Shown: positions 55,061 to 63,301 of the stretch, one piece after another | How the letters are laid out: each line of letters starts with the position of its first letter | How positions within the stretch are numbered: position 1 is the first letter of the stretch | Assembly (NCBI RefSeq): GCF_017968885.1 | Contig: NZ_CP072913.1 | Location: 620,001 to 684,000, forward strand | DNA length: 64,000 nucleotides | Reading direction: 5' to 3' | Origin: Pseudomonas sp. Tri1 | GTDB lineage: Bacteria; Pseudomonadota; Gammaproteobacteria; Pseudomonadales; Pseudomonadaceae | Made by a program: the position numbers and the translations under genes | The notes under the pieces: generated by a model | Databases searched by the model: none | Seen by the model: the letters and a program-made list of their open reading frames with translations, nothing else | Told to the model about the DNA's origin: nothing

Positions 55061-55131
55061 ATCGCGAGCAAGCTCGCTCCCACAGGGGACCGCATGCTGA
55101 ATCAAAATGTGGGAGCGAGCTTGCTCGCGAT
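55061..55131. repeat. REP pair, inward orientation
   Basis: ATCGCGAGCAAGCTCGCTCC at 55061 and TGTGGGAGCGAGCTTGCTCG at 55109 form an inverted pair with the GTGGGAG ends facing each other, opposite to most REPINs in the window. Confidence 0.87.
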
Positions 55132-55145
55132 GGGCCCCCTGGAGA

Positions 55146-55676
55146 TTACAAGTCAGCCAGAATGTCGGCCATATCATCAGCGTGCTCTTCTTCCTGGGCC
55201 AGGATGTCTTCGAAGATACGCCGGGTGGTAGGGTCTCTGTCGCCGATGTACTGGATGATTTCCCGATAGCTGTCGATGGCGATCCGTTCCGCGACCAGGT
55301 CTTCGTAGACCATTTCCTTGAGCGTACTGCCCGCCACGTATTGAGCATGGGAATTACGGCTCAGCAGGTCGGGGTTGAACTCTGGCTCGCCACCCAGTTG
55401 CACGATGCGTTCGGCGAGTTTGTCGGCGTGTTCGGCTTCCTGGGTCGCGTGTTCGAGGAACTCACTGGCGGCCACGCTGGCCTTGAGGCCGGTGGCCATG
55501 AAGTAGTGGCGCTTGTAGCGCAGCACGCACACCAGTTCGGTGGCCAATGATTCGTTGAGCAGGCGAATGACTTCCTGCCGATCGGCGCTGTAGCCCTCGG
55601 TTACTGCGCCGTTCTGTACGTTCTGCCGCGCGCGCTCGCGCAGGGTGGTTACATCGGATAAGTGCATGTCGCTCAT
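55146..55676 (-). CDS. ferritin-like protein (bacterioferritin/Dps-like)
   Basis: This 176-residue four-helix protein has diiron-type ligands: ESLATELVCVLRYKRHYF near residue 42, EHATQEAEHADKL near 74, EDLVAERIAIDSY near 124 and AQEEEHADDMADIL at the end. It resembles a small bacterioferritin-related group in pseudomonads, also described as Dps-like. No haem-binding methionine of classical Bfr is evident. The likely role is iron storage or oxidative-stress protection. The Asp/Glu-rich C-terminus lies only 15 bp from a REP pair. Confidence 0.85.
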   Translation of the reverse strand: MSDMHLSDVTTLRERARQNVQNGAVTEGYSADRQEVIRLLNESLATELVCVLRYKRHYFMATGLKASVAASEFLEHATQEAEHADKLAERIVQLGGEPEFNPDLLSRNSHAQYVAGSTLKEMVYEDLVAERIAIDSYREIIQYIGDRDPTTRRIFEDILAQEEEHADDMADILADL

Positions 55677-55733
55677 CTCGTTCTCCTGGAGGCTGATCCG
55701 GTTGAGGCGTCACGCTCTGCAGGCGCGATCACT

Positions 55734-56675
55734 CTAAATCTGAGTGACGCGGTCCTGAAAAAGTTTTACCGGGTTTTTCAGTGGGTAGCCGGACAGCCGC
55801 GCCTCTTCCCCCAGCCACTGGAAGAACGCCCGCACTGGCGGATGGCGTTCGCGGCCTGGTACGCACAGGGCGCTGTAGCCGGCGCCGTTGACCTGGATCT
55901 GCGGGCGATACCCCACCAGCAAACCGCTGGCGACGCTTTCGGAAGCCAGGATATTGCTCGCCAACACCAGGCCCTGTCCGGCAATCGCCGCTTGCAGGGC
56001 GTAATGTTCCTCGTCGTACTCGCGCACGCAGGGCTGCGAAGCGAGCCAGTTTTCTCCGGCCTGGGCGCACCAGGCATCCCAGCCGTGGGCATACAGCTTG
56101 GAGTTGTGCCAGTGCACGCTGATCAAGGTCGGCGGCCGGCGGGCCGCCAGGGCCACCTGCTCGGGTGAGCCATAGACGCCGAAGCTTTCGTCGAACAGGC
56201 ACAGACCGTACAAGTTCGGGTAGCTATCGAGGCTATAGCGCACCACCAGGTCGATGCTGGCGTCCTGGTGCAGGTCGATCACTTCGCAATGGGTGTCCAG
56301 GCGCACGTTGATGTTCGGATGGCGGGCATAAAACCGGCCCAGGCGTGGCACCAGCCACAAGGCGGCAAACGCTGCAGTGGTGGAGAGTGTCAGGTGGCTG
56401 GTGCTGCGTTGCGGGCGTAGGGTGTCGACGCTTTGCGCCACCTCCAGCAAGGCCCCGTGCAGGCTGTGAAACAAGCGCTGCCCGCCTTCCGTGAGCCGGA
56501 CCTGGCGTGGCAGGCGTTCGAACAGGCTCAAGCCGAGCCAGGTTTCCAGCGAGCGAATCTGGTGGGAGACCGCCGTGGGCGTCACCGACAGCTCCGCGGC
56601 GGCCGCCTTGAAACTGAGCAGCCGCGCGGCGGACTCGAAGGCGCGCAAGGCGTTGAGGGGCAGGTTGGCGAACAT
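55734..56675 (-). CDS. LysR family regulator, GcvA type
   Basis: This 313-residue LysR-type regulator has a winged helix (LRAFESAARLLSFKAAAAEL, then LSVTPTAVSHQIRSLE) and a GcvA-like effector-binding domain. It is divergent from the azoreductase-like gene across 135 bp, so it may control it. The effector is unknown. Confidence 0.92.
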   Translation of the reverse strand: MFANLPLNALRAFESAARLLSFKAAAAELSVTPTAVSHQIRSLETWLGLSLFERLPRQVRLTEGGQRLFHSLHGALLEVAQSVDTLRPQRSTSHLTLSTTAAFAALWLVPRLGRFYARHPNINVRLDTHCEVIDLHQDASIDLVVRYSLDSYPNLYGLCLFDESFGVYGSPEQVALAARRPPTLISVHWHNSKLYAHGWDAWCAQAGENWLASQPCVREYDEEHYALQAAIAGQGLVLASNILASESVASGLLVGYRPQIQVNGAGYSALCVPGRERHPPVRAFFQWLGEEARLSGYPLKNPVKLFQDRVTQI

Positions 56676-56810
56676 GGCAATCTCCGGAGCTACGATGGAT
56701 GAAATTAACTCATCCTGATGAACTAACGCTCATTTGAATGCAGGCGGCGCCAAGCATCAAGCTGAAAGCCACAAGCAGTGTTGATTGTAGTCGCAGCAAA
56801 GGAGATACAG

Positions 56811-57449
56811 ATGAGCAAGATTCTTGTAGTACATGGCAGTCCCCGTGGCGAGCGTTCGCATTCCCGGCGGCTGGCGGAAACATTTTTATCTGCCTGGCAG
56901 ACGGTCCATCCGCAGTCCCAACCCACTCGTCGCGAAGTGGGACGGACGGTGATTCCTCCGGTCAATGAAGCCTTCATCGCAGCGGCGTTCCACCCCGAAC
57001 CCCAGGCCCGACCATTGACTATGCAGGCGGACCTGGCGCTGAGCGATGCATTGGTCGCAGAACTGCAGGCCCATGACCGGCTGGTGATTTCCGCGCCCAT
57101 GCACAACTTCAGCGTACCCAGCGGTGTAAAGGCCTGGATCGACCAGATCGTGCGCATCGGGCTGACGTTCAACCACAGTCTGGACAACGGCGTGTCCCAC
57201 TACGAGCCGTTGGTATTGGGCAAGAAAGCCCTGATCGTGACCAGCCGTGGTGATTTCGGCTTTGGCCCCGGAGGTCAGTTGGAGGGCATGAACCACGCCG
57301 ATACGTTGCTGCGTACGGTGCTGGGGTTTATCGGCATCACCGATGTGACGGTGGTTGCCGCAGAAGGCGAAGAGTCGGCCGAGCGCAGTTTTGCTTTGTC
57401 CTGCGCCGAGGCCGAGCAGCGCTTGCTGGCGCTGGCGCAGACCTTCTGA
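56811..57449 (+). CDS. FMN-dependent NADH-azoreductase-like flavoprotein (AzoR family)
   Basis: The 212-residue flavodoxin-fold protein starts [20 protein letters not shown], an FMN-phosphate-binding loop. It has the AzoR motifs [19 protein letters not shown] near residue 98 and TSRGDFGFG near 143. AzoR enzymes reduce quinones and azo compounds with NAD(P)H. The ATG at 56811 follows AAAGGAGA; an in-frame start at 56778 is less likely. It is transcribed away from the LysR gene. Confidence 0.9.
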   Translation: MSKILVVHGSPRGERSHSRRLAETFLSAWQTVHPQSQPTRREVGRTVIPPVNEAFIAAAFHPEPQARPLTMQADLALSDALVAELQAHDRLVISAPMHNFSVPSGVKAWIDQIVRIGLTFNHSLDNGVSHYEPLVLGKKALIVTSRGDFGFGPGGQLEGMNHADTLLRTVLGFIGITDVTVVAAEGEESAERSFALSCAEAEQRLLALAQTF

Positions 57450-57542
57450 TGGTTTGGGCGGCGGGCTGAAGTGACACGACTGTCATAGACTGGTCATCAT
57501 CGATACCGATGCTGACCACCTCTTGCTCACAAGGATGTCACC

Positions 57543-58433
57543 ATGTCGCAACGCTGCGCCACTCGCTATCCGTTGGTACTGGTCCCGGGCATGTTCGGGT
57601 TCATTCGCCTGGTGCTGTATCCATACTGGTACGGGATTGTCTCGGCGTTGCGTCGGGGCGGGGCCGTGGTGGTTGCGGTGAAGGTTTCGCCGCTGCATTC
57701 CTCCGAAGTGCGTGGCGAGCAATTGCTCATGCGAATCGACGAGATCCTGCGGCAAACCGGTGCGCAAAAGGTCAACCTGATCGGCCACAGCCAGGGGAGT
57801 CTCACCGCCCGCTACGCTGCCGCCAAACGCCCGGACCTGGTGGCGTCGGTGACTTCGGTGGCCGGTACCAACCACGGCTCCGAACTGGCCGATTACCTGC
57901 AAACCCACTATCCGGCCAACAGTACCAGGGGCCGCCTGCTTAGCAGTTTACTGCGCCTGATCAACGCCTTGATGAGCCTGATGGAAACCGGCTATCGCGG
58001 GCCGAAGCTGCCGGTGGATATCCATGCATCCCATGCCTCTCTCACCACAGCGGGCGCGGCCCTGTTCAACCAGCATTATCCTCAAGGGCTGCCTGAAGCC
58101 TGGGGCGGGCAGGGGCCGGAAGAGGTCAACGGGGTGCGTTATTACTCCTGGTCCGGGACTTTGCAGCCGGGCAAGACCGATAAGGGGCGCAACTTGTTCG
58201 ACGGCACCAATCGCACCTGCCGGCTGTTCGCCCGCACCTTCGTACGCGAGGCGGGGCAATGCGATGGCATGGTCGGACGCCACAGCTCGCACCTGGGCAC
58301 GGTCATCCGCGACGACTACCCACTGGACCACTTCGACATCGTCAACCAATCGCTGGGGCTGGTGGGCAAAGGGGCCGAGCCGGTCCGGTTGTTTGTCGAG
58401 CATGCCGAGCGGTTGAAGGCGGCTGGGGTGTAG
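57543..58433 (+). CDS. family I triacylglycerol lipase without signal peptide
   Basis: This 296-residue alpha/beta hydrolase is related to the P. aeruginosa LipA family. VLVPGMFGF is the oxyanion region, the nucleophile elbow is GHSQG with Ser83, Asp241 lies in CDGMVGRHSSHLG and His263 in LDHFDIVNQ. EVRGEQLL and the RYAAAKRPDLVASVTSVAGTNHGS stretch also match. It begins directly at the catalytic domain, with no signal peptide. The lipase foldase gene usual next to lipA is absent. It may be intracellular or exported another way. Confidence 0.88.
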   Translation: MSQRCATRYPLVLVPGMFGFIRLVLYPYWYGIVSALRRGGAVVVAVKVSPLHSSEVRGEQLLMRIDEILRQTGAQKVNLIGHSQGSLTARYAAAKRPDLVASVTSVAGTNHGSELADYLQTHYPANSTRGRLLSSLLRLINALMSLMETGYRGPKLPVDIHASHASLTTAGAALFNQHYPQGLPEAWGGQGPEEVNGVRYYSWSGTLQPGKTDKGRNLFDGTNRTCRLFARTFVREAGQCDGMVGRHSSHLGTVIRDDYPLDHFDIVNQSLGLVGKGAEPVRLFVEHAERLKAAGV

Positions 58434-58455
58434 CCAGTTGGACTGCGTTATCGTT

Positions 58456-58528
58456 CATCGCGAGCAAGCTCGCTGCCACAGGGAGGTGGGTGAACGCCAT
58501 CAATGTGGCAGCGAGCTTGCTCGCGATG
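58456..58528. repeat. REP pair with GTGGCAG variant, inward orientation
   Basis: ATCGCGAGCAAGCTCGCTGC at 58458 and GTGGCAGCGAGCTTGCTCGC at 58505 form an inverted pair. Both arms carry the same G-to-C change (GCTGCCAC/GTGGCAGC), a matched compensatory change that keeps the stem paired. Confidence 0.85.
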
Positions 58529-58639
58529 ACGTCAGCCAAGGCACCGCAGGTCCGACTGAACCCAGGTGAAGGTGTAACAGGCTTTGTCTACACTGCACCT
58601 CATCGCCCCACCCATCGTGCGGCAACCAGGAGAAATACC

Positions 58640-58930
58640 ATGAAGATGCTGCGTGTCCCTTTGTTGATGATCGGTTTGCTGATGTGTTCCCAAGGCTTCG
58701 CCGCCACAGCGCAGCAAACCAAGATGACCACCTGCAACGCCGACGCCACCGCCAAGGCCCTCAAGGGTGACGAGCGTAAAGCCTTCATGAGCAACTGCCT
58801 CAAGGCCGCCCCTGCTGCGCCGAGTACGCCCCAGGAACGCATGAAAACCTGCAACGCCACGGCGACTGAGCAGGCATTGAAGGGCGATGCCCGCAAGGCG
58901 TTCATGAGTGATTGCCTGAAGAAAAAATAA
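58640..58930 (+). CDS. PsiF repeat family protein
   Basis: The 96-residue secreted protein has a signal peptide ending SQGFAA. Two PsiF repeats follow, each with the pattern TCNA-A-ALKGDERKAFM and a second Cys (MTTCNADATAKALKGDERKA and MKTCNATATEQALKGDARKA). psiF was found in E. coli as a phosphate-starvation-inducible gene; its role is unknown. The ATG at 58640 has AGGAG ten bases upstream. No pho box is apparent by eye. Confidence 0.9.
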   Translation: MKMLRVPLLMIGLLMCSQGFAATAQQTKMTTCNADATAKALKGDERKAFMSNCLKAAPAAPSTPQERMKTCNATATEQALKGDARKAFMSDCLKKK

Positions 58931-58949
58931 CTGGTGCCTGTGGGGGCCC

Positions 58950-59022
58950 CATCGCGAGCAGGCTCGCCCCCACAGTAGATTTGTGTTGCACGGTTTGTTA
59001 TGGGAGCGAGCCTGCTCGCGAT
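58950..59022. repeat. REP pair, inward orientation
   Basis: ATCGCGAGCAGGCTCGCCCC at 58951 and ATGGGAGCGAGCCTGCTCGC at 59000 form an inverted pair with the GGGAG ends facing inward. Confidence 0.83.
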
Positions 59023-59149
59023 GAAGCCCTTGCAGGCGCATCCAGAAACTTCTGAACTGCGACCAAGGTCGGCCGATACAATCTCTAGTGCTGCTGGTGG
59101 AAGGCTGGCAGACTGCCAATCCTTTTACCTGGTTTCGTCCTGAGGCTGT

Positions 59150-60163
59150 ATGCCAACGTTTTCTCAGCGTCATGTGTTGTTGGTGATCAGTTGGGTGATC
59201 ATTTTTGGTGGGCTGCTGCTGGTGCTGCCGCTGCGCCTGTTGCCCAGCCTGCTGGCCGGGTTGCTGGTGTTCGAGCTGGTCAACATGCTCACCCCGCAGT
59301 TGCAACGACTGATCGAAGGTCGGCGTGCTCGCTGGCTGGCGGTGGCGTTGCTGGGCACGCTGGTGGTCAGTGTGCTGACGTTGATTTTCGCCGGCGCCTT
59401 CAGTTTCCTGCTGCACGAAGCGGAAAACCCTGGCGCGTCCCTGGATAAATTCATGGGTGTGGTCGATCGCGCCCGCGGGCAACTGCCGCCGTTCATCGAC
59501 GCCTACCTGCCGGCCAGCGCCGCCGAGTTCCGAGTGGCCATCGGTGACTGGATCAGCAAGCACCTGAGTGACCTGCAACTGGTGGGCAAGGACGCGGCGC
59601 ATATGTTCGTGACGTTGCTGATCGGCATGGTGCTGGGGGCGATCGTCGCCTTGCAGCGCATCCCCGACCTGACCAAGCGCAAACCCCTGGCCGCCGCGTT
59701 GTTCGATCGCTTGAGCCTGCTGGTCAAGGCGTTCCGCAACATCGTCTTCGCCCAGATCAAGATTTCCCTGCTCAATACCTTCTTCACCGGGATTTTCCTG
59801 GCAGTGGTGCTGCCACTGTTCGGCATCAAGCTACCGCTGACCAAGACCCTGATCGTGATGACCTTCCTGCTGGGGTTGCTGCCGGTCATCGGCAACCTGA
59901 TCTCCAATACCCTGATCACCATCGTCGGCCTGTCGTTATCGATCTGGGTAGCAGTGGCGGCGCTGGTCTACCTGATCCTGATCCACAAGCTCGAATACTT
60001 TCTCAACGCCCGCATCGTCGGCGGGCAGATCAGCGCCAAGTCCTGGGAACTGCTCATGGCCATGCTGGTGTTCGAGGCTGCGTTCGGCTTGCCGGGGGTG
60101 GTGGCGGGACCGATTTACTATGCTTACTTGAAGAGTGAGTTGAAGCAGGTGGGGATGGTTTGA
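59150..60163 (+). CDS. AI-2E family transporter
   Basis: The 337-residue polytopic membrane protein has about seven helices and a large loop between helices 3 and 4 (about residues 85-155). The family's conserved segments are KAFRNIVFAQIKISLLNTFF near residue 197, the LGLLPVIGNLISNTLI segment near 242 and AMLVFEAAFGLPGVVAGPI near 304. The family is named after E. coli TqsA but includes Na+/H+ antiporters and permeases of unknown substrate. No quorum-sensing genes are nearby. Confidence 0.9.
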   Translation: MPTFSQRHVLLVISWVIIFGGLLLVLPLRLLPSLLAGLLVFELVNMLTPQLQRLIEGRRARWLAVALLGTLVVSVLTLIFAGAFSFLLHEAENPGASLDKFMGVVDRARGQLPPFIDAYLPASAAEFRVAIGDWISKHLSDLQLVGKDAAHMFVTLLIGMVLGAIVALQRIPDLTKRKPLAAALFDRLSLLVKAFRNIVFAQIKISLLNTFFTGIFLAVVLPLFGIKLPLTKTLIVMTFLLGLLPVIGNLISNTLITIVGLSLSIWVAVAALVYLILIHKLEYFLNARIVGGQISAKSWELLMAMLVFEAAFGLPGVVAGPIYYAYLKSELKQVGMV

Positions 60164-60189
60164 TCGGGTAGGCGTCGCCTGTTCCGACG

Positions 60190-60275
60190 CCATCGCGAGC
60201 AAGCTCGCTCCCACAGTTGACCGAGTTCCTTCAGAGGGAATGCGATTCAATGTGGGAGCGAGCTTGCTCGCGATG
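60190..60275. repeat. REP pair, inward orientation
   Basis: CATCGCGAGCAAGCTCGCTC at 60191 and GTGGGAGCGAGCTTGCTCGC at 60252 form an inverted pair with GTGGGAG ends facing inward. It sits 3' of both convergent neighbours. Confidence 0.87.
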
Positions 60276-60295
60276 GACGCGCCGCAGAACTTGAA

Positions 60296-61570
60296 TCAGA
60301 CCTGAGTGCCGTAGCGCTTCATCGCCTCGATCGCCAGCCCGCTGCCGATGCTGCCGAAGATGTTGCCTTCCACATGCCGGGCTTGGGGCAGCATCGCCGA
60401 GACGCTGTTGCGCAGGGCTGGGATGCCGCTGGAGCCGCCGGTAAAAAACACCGTATCCACTTGGTCGACGCGCACATTGGCATCATTGAGCAGTTGCGTG
60501 ACGCTGCCGCGCACCCGCTCCAGCAAGCCGTCGATGGCCGATTCAAACAGCGCCCGGCTCAGGTCCACGCTCAGCCCCGGCTCGATCCGGTCCAGGAGCA
60601 AATGGCGCTGGTCGCTGTGGGTCAGCTGGATCTTGGTTTCTTCCACTTCCATCGCCAGCCAGTGCCCGGCGCGCTGTTCGATCAATTTGAACAGCCGGTC
60701 GATGCCGCCGGTGTCCTCGATGTCGTAGCGCATGCTGCCCAGGGCCAGGGTGGATTTCTGCGAATACACCGCGTTGATGGTGTGCCAGGTCGCCAGGTTC
60801 ATGTGGTGGCTGGTGGGCATGTAGGCGCCACTCTTCATGCGGCTGCCGTAGCCGAACAACGGCATCAGGCCGGCCAGCGAGAGTTGTTTGTCAAAGTCGG
60901 TACCGCCGATGTGCACGCCACCGGTGGCGAGGATGTCGGCGTGACGGTTGTCGTGGGTACGACGCTCGGGGGACAGGCGCACCAGGGAGAAGTCCGAGGT
61001 ACCACCGCCGATGTCGACGATCAGCACCAGCTCTTCTTTCTCGATGGTCGATTCATAGTCGAAGGCCGCCGCGATGGGTTCGTACTGGAACGACACTTCC
61101 TTGAAACCGATGGCGCGGGCGACGTCCACCAGAGTGTTTTCCGCCTCCTGGTCGGCCAGTTCATCGTCGTCGACGAAAAACACCGGGCGCCCCAGTACCA
61201 CTTCTTCGAATTCCCGACCGGCGGTGGCCTCGGCGCGTTTCTTCAGTTGGCCGATGAACAGCCCCAGCAAATCCTTGAACGGCATGGCCGTGCCTAACAC
61301 GCTGGTGTCGTGCTTGATCAGCTTGGAACCCAGCAGGCTCTTGAGCGAGCGCATCAGCCGGCCTTCGTAGCCTTCGAGGTATTCGTGCAGGGCCAGGCGG
61401 CCATACACCGGGCGGCGTTCCTCGAGATTGAAAAAAACCACCGAAGGCAGGGTGATCTTGTCGTCCTCCAGCGCGATCAACGTTTCCATGCCGGGGCGCA
61501 GCCAGCCGACAGTGGAGTTGGACGTGCCGAAGTCGATGCCGCAGGCACGGGCCGGGGATGCGTTTTTCAT
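60296..61570 (-). CDS. Hsp70 family protein, YegD-like
   Basis: This 424-residue protein has the actin-like ATPase fold of Hsp70 with phosphate-1 loop GIDFGTSNST at residues 11-20, IVDIGGGTSDFSLVRL near 185 and VFFTGGSSGIPALR near 372. It is about the length of an Hsp70 nucleotide-binding domain plus a short extension and lacks the beta-sandwich substrate-binding domain. E. coli YegD has this layout. It is divergent from the J-protein gene cbpA, which suggests a shared chaperone role. Confidence 0.9.
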   Translation of the reverse strand: MKNASPARACGIDFGTSNSTVGWLRPGMETLIALEDDKITLPSVVFFNLEERRPVYGRLALHEYLEGYEGRLMRSLKSLLGSKLIKHDTSVLGTAMPFKDLLGLFIGQLKKRAEATAGREFEEVVLGRPVFFVDDDELADQEAENTLVDVARAIGFKEVSFQYEPIAAAFDYESTIEKEELVLIVDIGGGTSDFSLVRLSPERRTHDNRHADILATGGVHIGGTDFDKQLSLAGLMPLFGYGSRMKSGAYMPTSHHMNLATWHTINAVYSQKSTLALGSMRYDIEDTGGIDRLFKLIEQRAGHWLAMEVEETKIQLTHSDQRHLLLDRIEPGLSVDLSRALFESAIDGLLERVRGSVTQLLNDANVRVDQVDTVFFTGGSSGIPALRNSVSAMLPQARHVEGNIFGSIGSGLAIEAMKRYGTQV

Positions 61571-61665
61571 GTGTTTCGGGTTCCAGTTGAAAAAACGGCC
61601 GCGCAGTGTATGTCAGTGCGGCGCGGATTCGAAGGCCAGTTATCCGCTAATTCGCAAACTCTGGC

Positions 61666-61693
61666 CTTGAAAGACTCCCCTTTACCCCCAAAC
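61666..61693 (+). promoter_or_regulatory. putative heat-shock (sigma-32) promoter upstream of cbpA
   Basis: CTTGAAA, a 13-bp spacer and CCCCAAAC match the sigma-32 consensus CTTGAAA-N(11-16)-CCCCATNT at all -35 bases and most of the -10. The predicted start near 61700 leaves a leader of about 165 nt before cbpA. Gene function fits a stress promoter. Confidence 0.55.
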
Positions 61694-61867
61694 TTGCTGG
61701 CATGGGCCTGGCAGCCACAGGGCGAGTACAAGAACCGCCGCAGGCTGCCGATAAACTTCTGAAGCGCCGCCCGGTCACAAACCTTGAGATCGGTCAAACC
61801 CCAGGACTTGTATCACGAGCATGCTGCGGGTGGCGGTGCGATATCGATAACGGATGGTGATCCTTCG

Positions 61868-62806
61868 ATGGACTTCAAAGACTATTACAAGATTCTGGGT
61901 GTGGAGCCGACGGCTGATGACGCCACGATCAAGGCTGCCTATCGCAAACTGGCGCGCAAATACCACCCGGATGTGAGTAAAGAAAAGGACGCCGAGACCA
62001 AGTTCAAGGATGTCTCCGAAGCCTATGAAGCGCTGAAAAGCGCCGACAAGCGCGCCGAGTACGACGAGCTGCGCCGCTACGGTCAGCACGGCCAGCCGTT
62101 CCAGGGCCCGCCTGGCTGGCAGAGCCGTGGTGGTTTTGGTGGCCAGGACACCGGGGATTTCTCGGACTTCTTCAGTTCGATTTTCGGTAATCGCGGGCCG
62201 GGCTTCGGTGGCGGACAGTCAGGTCGCAGCGCCGGCCGTCGAGGGCAAGACGTGGAAATGGAATTACCGATCTTCCTGGAAGAAACCCTGTCGAGCGAGT
62301 CGAAAAAAGTCAGCTTCCAGGTGCCGCAGTACAACGCGGCCGGCCAGCACGTGAGCAACACCAGCAAAAGCCTGAACGTGAAGATCCCGCTGGGTGTGAC
62401 CGACGGTGAACGCATCCGCCTCAAGGGCCAGGGCGCGCCGGGTATCGGTGGCGGTGCCAATGGCGATCTGTATTTGACCATTCGTTTCGCGCCGCACCCC
62501 AAGTTCGATGTCGAAGGCCAGGACCTGATCATCACATTGCCCCTGGCGCCGTGGGAGTTGGCACTGGGCACCGAGGTGGCGGTGCCGACCCTTACCGGTA
62601 AGATCAACCTCAAGGTCCCGGCCGGCAGCCAGAATGGCCAGCGCATGCGCGCCAAGGGCCACGGCCTGCGCAACAAGGCCGGCGAGCGCGGCTACCTGTT
62701 CGTACAGCTCAAGGCCGTGATGCCCAAGGCCTGCGACGAGGCGGTCAAGGCGTTGTGGGCAGAGCTGGCGAAGAAAGCGGCGTTCGATCCGCGGGAGAAT
62801 TTCTGA
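61868..62806 (+). CDS. cbpA: curved DNA-binding J-protein CbpA
   Basis: CbpA is a DnaJ-like co-chaperone that also binds curved DNA. The 312-residue protein has an N-terminal J domain ([20 protein letters not shown], with the HPD motif at KYHPDVS), a Gly/Phe-rich linker (residues 75-125) and two C-terminal substrate-binding domains. It lacks the zinc finger of DnaJ. The ATG at 61868 gives the standard MDFKDYYK start. cbpM follows 55 bp downstream. Confidence 0.95.
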   Translation: MDFKDYYKILGVEPTADDATIKAAYRKLARKYHPDVSKEKDAETKFKDVSEAYEALKSADKRAEYDELRRYGQHGQPFQGPPGWQSRGGFGGQDTGDFSDFFSSIFGNRGPGFGGGQSGRSAGRRGQDVEMELPIFLEETLSSESKKVSFQVPQYNAAGQHVSNTSKSLNVKIPLGVTDGERIRLKGQGAPGIGGGANGDLYLTIRFAPHPKFDVEGQDLIITLPLAPWELALGTEVAVPTLTGKINLKVPAGSQNGQRMRAKGHGLRNKAGERGYLFVQLKAVMPKACDEAVKALWAELAKKAAFDPRENF

Positions 62807-62861
62807 GGACAGCGGTCTTTGGACAGCTCCTACACAGTTAAAGCATTGGGAGAAGCAGACC

Positions 62862-63161
62862 ATGAACAACCCGATCATTGAACTGAACCTGATGGAGTTT
62901 TGCGAGGCCGCCGCCTTGCAAGATATCCATGTGATCGAAATCGTCGCCCATGGCATCCTCGAACCCCACGGCGCGGCGCCGACCGATTGGCGTTTCACCG
63001 ATTACGAACTGGTCCTGGCCCGCCGTGCGGCCAAGCTGCGCCGCGAGCTGGAACTGGAATGGGAAGGCGTCGCCCTGGCGCTGGATCTGTTGGAAGAGGT
63101 GCAGCAACTGCGCAGCGAAAACCGCATGCTCAAGCAGCGGTTGGGGCGGTTGGTGGAGTGA
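62862..63161 (+). CDS. cbpM: CbpA modulator CbpM
   Basis: CbpM binds the CbpA J domain and inhibits both its co-chaperone and DNA-binding activity. The 99-residue protein has a MerR-like N-terminal part (LNLMEFCEAAALQDIHVIEI) and a C-terminal helix with heptad-like leucines (ALDLLEEVQQLRSENRMLKQ). Position directly after cbpA supports the call. Ribosome site GGGAGAAG. Confidence 0.93.
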   Translation: MNNPIIELNLMEFCEAAALQDIHVIEIVAHGILEPHGAAPTDWRFTDYELVLARRAAKLRRELELEWEGVALALDLLEEVQQLRSENRMLKQRLGRLVE

Positions 63162-63188
63162 TAAACGCTCGATGAGCAAGCGCCAATC

Positions 63189-63274
63189 TGTGGGAGCAAG
63201 GCTTGCCCGCGATGAATTCAACTCGGTCCTCAAGCGTTGAGGCGCCTGTATCGCGAGCAAGCTTTGCTCCCACA
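63189..63274. repeat. REPIN, diverged
   Basis: CTGTGGGAGCAAGGCTTGCC on the left and CGAGCAAGCTTTGCTCCCAC on the right form an inverted pair with an extra A/T base in each arm relative to the common type. GTGGGAG ends face outward. It lies between cbpM and the convergent ureC. Confidence 0.82.
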
Positions 63275-63301
63275 AGTCTTGCTCTCAGGCCCTCACTCCA
63301 T

